Shown here: positions 59,343-64,000 of the stretch, piece by piece
Position numbering within the stretch: position 1 is the first letter of the stretch
How the letters are laid out: each line of letters begins with the position of its first letter
Source of the DNA: Anaerolineales bacterium UBA2181
Lineage (GTDB): Bacteria > Chloroflexota > Anaerolineae > Promineifilales > UBA4811
Direction: 5' to 3'
Length of the DNA stretch: 64,000 nt
Assembly: GCA_002328075.1 (NCBI GenBank)
Contig: DCVT01000044.1
Coordinates: forward strand, 62,001-126,000
Made by a program: the position numbers and the translations under genes
Notes under the pieces: generated by a model
The model's database searches: none
Seen by the model: the letters and a program-made list of their open reading frames with translations, nothing else
Told to the model about the DNA's origin: nothing

Positions 59343-60941
59343 ATGAATACAACCAAGTATGTAAGCTGGGTATCGATCGTGGGGTTGGCTGTCATCGCGG
59401 CTTTGGGTCTGCCATCAGTCGCCGCGGCCGGCCCCGCTCAACAGGAGCAGAACCTGCTGCAGAACCCCGGATTCGAGGGCACGTACATCGCCTGGAACGG
59501 CATCCCCCAGATCCAGATGCCGGCCGGTTGGACGCCCTGGTGGATCGACAATGACGGCAGCCTGCCGGATTGGGCCAACCAACGGCCCGAATGGAAGCCG
59601 GCCGAGGTGGACAAGTATGCCTGCCGGGTGCACTCGGGGTCTCGGGCAATCCAATGGCATAAGTCCTATGCCACCTTTTATTCGGGCGCCTATCAGCAGG
59701 TCGTGGTGCCGGCCAACGCGCTCCTCCGGTTCTCAGTCTATGCCCAGTCTTGGTCGTGCGCTGATTATGACAAATGCCACGAGGGTGCCAATGTGTGGTC
59801 CTACGACCCTGCCAAAACCAACATGATGATCGGCATTGACCCCACGGGAGGCACCAATCCAATGTCGCCGAACATTGTCTGGTCAGCGGCCGCTAACCCC
59901 TTGGATGCGTGGGTTTATTTGCAGGTGGAGGCGACCGCCCAAGGCGGGACAGCGACAGTCTTTTTGCTCTCTCACCCGGATTGGCCCAAACAGAACCAGG
60001 ACGCCTACTTTGACGATGCCGTCCTGATTGTTGTCGGAAGCGCTCCGGCGGTGGCGCCGGCGGCGGCGCCGGCTGCCGTGCAACCGGCGGTTGCTGCCGT
60101 AGCCGTCCCCCCGCCGGTCGCTTTGACAATCGCCACCCCACAGCCAGATGGTTCGATCGTGCACCGGGTTGAGGCAGGCGATACGGCCTGGTCCATAGCG
60201 GCCCGGTATGGGGTCACATTGGGCACGCTGCAGGAACTCAACGACCTGGGCGAGTATATCTACGAGGGGCAACTGCTGGTGGTGGCCGCAGCCCAGCCGG
60301 CAGCCGCTTTGGCCGAAGCGGAGCCCGAACCTGATCCTGCCGACCACGAGGACTCGGTCGCAGCCCTGTCGCTGGCCGGTGGCGGCGATGCCCCGGCGAC
60401 GCAAGAGCCGGCACCCACAGCCCAGGTTATCGCAGAGGCGCCGGCAACCACCACGGGCACACTCTGCGTGGTCGCGTTTGACGACCAAAATGCCAACGGT
60501 TATCGCGATTCAGGTGAGAGGTTGCTTCCGGGCGTGACGATCGCCGTGATGCGCGACCAACTGGCGTTGGGCAGTTACACGACAGACGGAGCCAGCGAGC
60601 CGTACTGCTTCAGCGGACTTGAGGCTGGGAGTTATCGGGTGATGCAGCAGTTACTGCAGGACTGGGTTGCTACCACTGTCGCCGCCTGGGCGGTAGACTT
60701 GCGGGCGGGCGACCTGCTGGACTTGGAGTTCGGCAATGTGGCGGCGCAGGCCTCGGAGCCCGCCCTGGCCGTGGCGAGCGACGCGGCGATCACCGCCTTG
60801 GCGCAGGCTGACCAATCGTCGGATGACACGTGGACCCGGTTGCGCTCCGCCGTTTTTACCGGTGGTGGCGTGTTGGGCGTTCTGTTGGTGATCGGCGCAG
60901 CCGTCTTTCTGAAGGTGTCGCGTCGGCGCGTTGGAGCGTGA
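59343..60941 (+). CDS. Surface protein: CBM-like domain, LysM, SdrD-like domain, TM anchor
   Basis: A 532-residue secreted protein. Signal peptide (about 1-29, ending AAAGPAQQ), an N-terminal carbohydrate-binding-like beta domain (about 36-230, QNLLQNPGFEGTY start), an Ala/Pro/Val linker, one LysM (about 272-316, VEAGDTAWSIAARYG), a long acidic/Pro-rich spacer, an SdrD_B-like domain (about 375-455, VVAFDDQNANGYRDSGERLLPGV) and a C-terminal transmembrane helix with a basic tail (about 506-532, GVLGVLLVIGAAVFLKVSRRR). It is thus anchored in the membrane and reaches the wall. It lies 20 bases after the GT39-like gene, and a smaller paralogue follows. Confidence 0.87.
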   Translation: MNTTKYVSWVSIVGLAVIAALGLPSVAAAGPAQQEQNLLQNPGFEGTYIAWNGIPQIQMPAGWTPWWIDNDGSLPDWANQRPEWKPAEVDKYACRVHSGSRAIQWHKSYATFYSGAYQQVVVPANALLRFSVYAQSWSCADYDKCHEGANVWSYDPAKTNMMIGIDPTGGTNPMSPNIVWSAAANPLDAWVYLQVEATAQGGTATVFLLSHPDWPKQNQDAYFDDAVLIVVGSAPAVAPAAAPAAVQPAVAAVAVPPPVALTIATPQPDGSIVHRVEAGDTAWSIAARYGVTLGTLQELNDLGEYIYEGQLLVVAAAQPAAALAEAEPEPDPADHEDSVAALSLAGGGDAPATQEPAPTAQVIAEAPATTTGTLCVVAFDDQNANGYRDSGERLLPGVTIAVMRDQLALGSYTTDGASEPYCFSGLEAGSYRVMQQLLQDWVATTVAAWAVDLRAGDLLDLEFGNVAAQASEPALAVASDAAITALAQADQSSDDTWTRLRSAVFTGGGVLGVLLVIGAAVFLKVSRRRVGA

Positions 60942-61054
60942 GCGAAGCGCCAAGCCAAGCACGGGGTGCACGGGACCCAGCAGTCCATGACCAATCCTGA
61001 TCACCAACGCGACCACCCGAACTCCGGGCGCTGGTCTTGCGGCATCAGGCACGT

Positions 61055-61060
61055 TATACT
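61055..61060 (+). promoter_or_regulatory. Possible -10 box before second surface-protein gene
   Basis: TATACT at 61055-61060 lies about 35 bases before the ATG at 61096; the -35 region (about 61032) matches poorly. Weak support. Confidence 0.3.
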
Positions 61061-61095
61061 GCGCGAACGCGGACACATAGTGGAGGAATGAGAAC

Positions 61096-62403
61096 ATGGC
61101 GGTGAGACGAGCAAGTCTTGTGGTGTTGGCGTTTTGTTTTGCGATCCTGCCGGCCAGCCTGGTCCAGGCTGCGCCTGTTTCCCAGGGCGTCAACCTCATT
61201 AACAGCCCTGGCTTTGAAGGGCCGTTCAGCAATGGTGCGGATTCGGCCTGGGCCCGATGGCACGAGGAAAGAAGCTGCAAGGAGGATCCCAACTACAACT
61301 ATGCTTGCCGGCCGGATTGGTCTGAGGAGACTGTCACCCGAGAATTGATTCGTAGCGGCAACAAATCGCAGCACATCGGGGTCTATTACACACCGTGGCA
61401 CGGCGGGGTGATGCAAACCGTGAGCGTCGCGGCGGGTTCGCGGGTCAGACTGACGGCCTGGGGGAGGGCCCGGGCGGCGCAGGAGCAGCACCCGGCGCCC
61501 TCAGACGGGTCCGTATCCTCACGCATGCAGGTGGGCATTGACCCGGTGGGGAATGGGCTCTGGTATCAGGGTGTCGTCTGGTCTGGAGAGATCAACCCGC
61601 TGGACACCTGGCAGTCGGTCTCAGTGGAGGCCACAGCGGGAGCCTCGGGTCGGGTGACCGTGTATCTGTCGTCGAATTTCGCCGGCTTCAGCCGCACTCA
61701 CCTCGATTCATGGTGGGACGACGTGACGCTGGAGGTAGTGACTCCGCCTACTGCCACGCCGGTGCCGGTGCCGACCCAGCCGCCAGCCACCCCCAGACCG
61801 GCCGTGACCAATACTCCGCTCCCCACGCCCACGCCGGAGCCGACTGCTACTCCTGAGCCAACCGCCACCCCAACCTTCACACCAGAACCTACGGCCACGC
61901 CAACCCCGGCGGTTGCCGAGGTATGCGTGGTTGCGTTTGATGACGCGAATCGTAACGGCATGCAAGATGGAATTGAAGGGTCCATTTCGGGCGTGACGAT
62001 CACCCTGTTCGACGGTCATCAGATCGTAGGCACCCAGACCACCAACGCCATGTTGGGAGATGTCTGTTTTCCCGACCTCAAACCCGGTCCGTATCAGGTC
62101 TTTCAGACCGTTCCGCCAAGCCGGCAAGCCACCACGTCGGATAGCGTGCCGGTTGAGCTTCAGGCTGGGCAGTTAGTGATGGTGCTCTTTGGGAGCACTG
62201 TGGCTGCCCCGGCGGGCGTAGCCACAACTGCACCCCCGTTGGCACCGGCTTTCCCCACAACCGCCCCTGCACCAACAGGTGTGCCTGCTGCCAGCGGCGG
62301 ATCGGATAGCCTGACTCAGACCCTACTTGCCATCAGCGGCATCGCGGTGTTGCTGGTGGCGGCGCTGCTGGTAGCCGTTTACTTTATCTTTCGTAACCGG
62401 TAA
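61096..62403 (+). CDS. Surface protein paralogue: CBM-like domain, Pro/Thr linker, SdrD-like domain, TM anchor
   Basis: A 435-residue paralogue of the preceding gene without LysM. Signal peptide (about 1-25), N-terminal beta domain with INSPGFEGPF (about 32-210), a Pro/Thr-rich linker of repeated PTATPEPTATP units (about 215-275), an SdrD_B-like domain (VVAFDDANRNGMQDGIEGSISGV, about 277-360), another Pro/Ala/Thr linker and a C-terminal transmembrane helix (about 405-430). GGAGGAATGAGA precedes the ATG. The pair likely forms a cell-envelope layer or appendage base; binding partners unknown. Confidence 0.85.
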   Translation: MAVRRASLVVLAFCFAILPASLVQAAPVSQGVNLINSPGFEGPFSNGADSAWARWHEERSCKEDPNYNYACRPDWSEETVTRELIRSGNKSQHIGVYYTPWHGGVMQTVSVAAGSRVRLTAWGRARAAQEQHPAPSDGSVSSRMQVGIDPVGNGLWYQGVVWSGEINPLDTWQSVSVEATAGASGRVTVYLSSNFAGFSRTHLDSWWDDVTLEVVTPPTATPVPVPTQPPATPRPAVTNTPLPTPTPEPTATPEPTATPTFTPEPTATPTPAVAEVCVVAFDDANRNGMQDGIEGSISGVTITLFDGHQIVGTQTTNAMLGDVCFPDLKPGPYQVFQTVPPSRQATTSDSVPVELQAGQLVMVLFGSTVAAPAGVATTAPPLAPAFPTTAPAPTGVPAASGGSDSLTQTLLAISGIAVLLVAALLVAVYFIFRNR

Positions 62404-62431
62404 CCCGCGGCGCAACCACAGCGAGGTTGCG

Positions 62432-64000
62432 ATGGGCCGTCGGCTTGACTGCGAGCGCCGGTGGCTGGAGTGGCTCCCGCTCCTGCTGATGGCGACGGTG
62501 GCCGCCGGCCCTCTGTTTTTCGGGGCCGGCTTCCTCAACACGCGGGGTGGAGGCGACAGCCCGTTCCTCCTCTTTCGCCTGCATCAGATTGTGGCGGCCT
62601 TGGCTGACGGCCAGTTTCCGGTGCGCTGGATGCCGGACGCGGCTTTTGGCCTGGGATACCCCTTTTTCAGCTACTATGCCGCACTGCCCTATTACGTGGC
62701 AGCGCTGTTCGTGCTGGGCGGTCTGCGGCTGATCGCTGCTATCGAACTGACCCAGTGGTTAGGTTTTCTTCTGGCCGCCTGGTCCATGTGGGGGTTGGTG
62801 CGCGCGCTGGGCGGCCGGCGGACAGCAGCACTCCTGGCCGCGGCCGCCTATACTTTTGCCCCTTACCACCTGGTAAACGTCTATGTGCGGGGCGACGCGT
62901 TGAGCGAATTTTGGGCCATGGGATGGTATCCCCTGACCCTGTGGACTGCAGCGCGCGTATGCCAGCGGCCGGGGTTTAGACCTATCGCCTCGCTCGCCAT
63001 CAGTTACGCCGCGCTGGTGTTGACCCACAACGTGTCGGCGCTCATCTTTACGCCCTTTATGCTCTTGTTCGTTGTTCTGCTGGCAACCCGGACCCGAACA
63101 GCAAGGACTTTCTGGAAACTGGCTGGTGGCCTCGTGCTGGCGCTTGCCCTTTCGGCCTGGTATTGGCTTCCGGCCCTGCTGGAGCAGAGTGCCGTGCAGT
63201 TAACAGCCCAGACCACCGGGTATCTCAATTTCGACAACCACTTTCGGTATCTGTCGGGCTTGGGCGATCGATTGCTTCAGCCACGCTGGATTTTCAACTA
63301 TGATCTCGCCGGGCCCACCCCCTTCAGCATGGGCGCAGTCCAGGCATTCGTGACGGGTGGCGGTGCGCTGGTCGCAGTCAGTCTCCTGTGGCGACGCCGG
63401 CGGCCACGGCGTCTTTCGTGGTTGCTGCCCGTTTACGGATTGGTTGGCCTGGTGCTCTCTTCTTTCATGATCCTGCCACTGTCGACTTGGATCTGGCAGC
63501 GTCTTCCCCTGCTGCCCATGGCCCAGTTCCCTTGGCGCTTTTTCTCGGTGCAGGCGCTGTTTTCGGCGCTGTTGATCGCGGGGGTCGGTGCCTATCTGCC
63601 CCGGGTTGTGTATCGGTCGCTTGGCTGCCCGGAGGATCCGGTTGCCCGGTCGCGGGGGCTGCGTCGCAGGGTGCTTGACTGGGCGCCGACGCTCGTGGTG
63701 GCCCTGGCGCTCGCTGTTGCCAGTATGGTGGGTCTGCGCCCGGACTATATCTGGTTGACAGATGCAGACATCACGCCGTCCACGCTGCAATTGTACGAGT
63801 GGTTCAGCGGAAACATCGGGACGACCATCCGCTACGAGTACCTTCCCCGCGCCGTTGCCCCGCGACCCTTGACTTCTGCGATGCTGGATGGGGAGCCCGC
63901 AGCTCGTGTGACGGCCGGAACAGCCACCGTCGAACCGTTAATCCGCCGCACTGGACGTGAAGACTGGCGGGTTCAGGTGACGACCGGACAAGCAACGGTC
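62432..64000 (+). CDS. PTPS-related multi-spanning membrane protein, partial
   Basis: An open frame runs without a stop from the ATG at 62432 to the window's end (523 codons, 3' end outside). GAGG lies six bases upstream of the ATG. The translation is strongly hydrophobic with about 10-12 helices. It contains DSPFLLFRLHQIVAALADGQ, GLGYPFFSYYAALPYYVAAL and PYHLVNVYVRGDALSEFWAM, the pattern of the membrane domain called 6-pyruvoyl-tetrahydropterin-synthase-related (PTPS_related), which belongs with GT-C glycosyltransferases. A soluble domain starts near residue 440. It probably acts in the same glycan pathway as the GT39-like gene. Confidence 0.8.
   Translation, partial: MGRRLDCERRWLEWLPLLLMATVAAGPLFFGAGFLNTRGGGDSPFLLFRLHQIVAALADGQFPVRWMPDAAFGLGYPFFSYYAALPYYVAALFVLGGLRLIAAIELTQWLGFLLAAWSMWGLVRALGGRRTAALLAAAAYTFAPYHLVNVYVRGDALSEFWAMGWYPLTLWTAARVCQRPGFRPIASLAISYAALVLTHNVSALIFTPFMLLFVVLLATRTRTARTFWKLAGGLVLALALSAWYWLPALLEQSAVQLTAQTTGYLNFDNHFRYLSGLGDRLLQPRWIFNYDLAGPTPFSMGAVQAFVTGGGALVAVSLLWRRRRPRRLSWLLPVYGLVGLVLSSFMILPLSTWIWQRLPLLPMAQFPWRFFSVQALFSALLIAGVGAYLPRVVYRSLGCPEDPVARSRGLRRRVLDWAPTLVVALALAVASMVGLRPDYIWLTDADITPSTLQLYEWFSGNIGTTIRYEYLPRAVAPRPLTSAMLDGEPAARVTAGTATVEPLIRRTGREDWRVQVTTGQATV

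Noticed and set aside
1..64000. tRNA, rRNA, CRISPR arrays, complete insertion sequences or replication origin
   Set aside because: I looked for cloverleaf ends with CCA-type context, regularly spaced repeats, transposase motifs with inverted ends and DnaA boxes in clusters, and saw none by eye; a profile search could still find a diverged case.

Overview
The window is GC-rich bacterial DNA with tight operons, ATG/GTG/TTG starts and clear Shine-Dalgarno motifs. The gene mix suggests an uncultured or anaerobic Chloroflexota (Anaerolineae/Caldilineae-like): LysM-CAP and LysM-YkuD wall proteins, Pro/Thr-rich surface proteins with SdrD-like domains, PTPS-related giant membrane proteins, two CoxMSL/XDH-type hydroxylases and corrinoid methyl-transfer proteins. 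No rRNA, tRNA or CRISPR was seen, so the assignment is an inference from gene content.

Layout. 0-5 kb: an M28 peptidase (5' cut by the window), an L,D-transpeptidase and a LysM-CAP lipoprotein. 5-9.2 kb: a YCII protein and a CaiB-type CoA transferase, divergent from a biotin-dependent carboxyltransferase/OadG/biotin-carrier set; back-to-back sigma70-like promoters lie between them. 9.2-37.2 kb: the most interesting part, a long same-strand catabolic island. It holds a cyclase-family amidohydrolase, FdrA, a nitrilase-fold amidase, a DUF1116 (YlbE/AllG-like) protein, a tandem-cyclase fusion, an NmrA protein, two complete FAD/2Fe-2S/molybdopterin hydroxylases, a CoxG protein, an NCS2 purine permease with a C-terminal helix-hairpin-helix domain, a GntR regulator, a fold-type II PLP enzyme, two YgeW-like knotted carbamoyltransferases, a carbamate kinase and a YgfK-like iron-sulfur flavoprotein. 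Read together these suggest uptake of a purine-like N-heterocycle, hydroxylation, ring opening by amide hydrolysis, phosphorolysis of carbamoylated products and ATP recovery through carbamate kinase.

37.2-40.7 kb: two glycoside hydrolase genes (GH51, GH31) on the minus strand, both damaged by in-frame UAG codons; the GH31 is also 5'-truncated. 40.7-48.8 kb: a plus-strand cluster with a UroD-type methyltransferase, a corrinoid protein, a nucleotidyltransferase-like protein, a metallo-hydrolase, a Gfo/Idh oxidoreductase, a CrtI-like FAD enzyme and a GPH-family symporter. 49-50.1 kb: a NapH-like ferredoxin membrane protein. 50.2-53 kb: a graveyard of fragments (MalT-type regulator, integron-type recombinase, PaaI thioesterase with an amber codon, flavodoxin start) around one intact DUF3786-like gene. 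53-64 kb: a methyltransferase, an unknown ASKHA-fold protein, a lipoprotein, a GT4 glycosyltransferase, a strong promoter followed by a short terminator-ended transcript (sRNA or attenuator candidate), a GT39-like membrane protein, two paralogous surface proteins, and a PTPS-related membrane protein that runs off the window.
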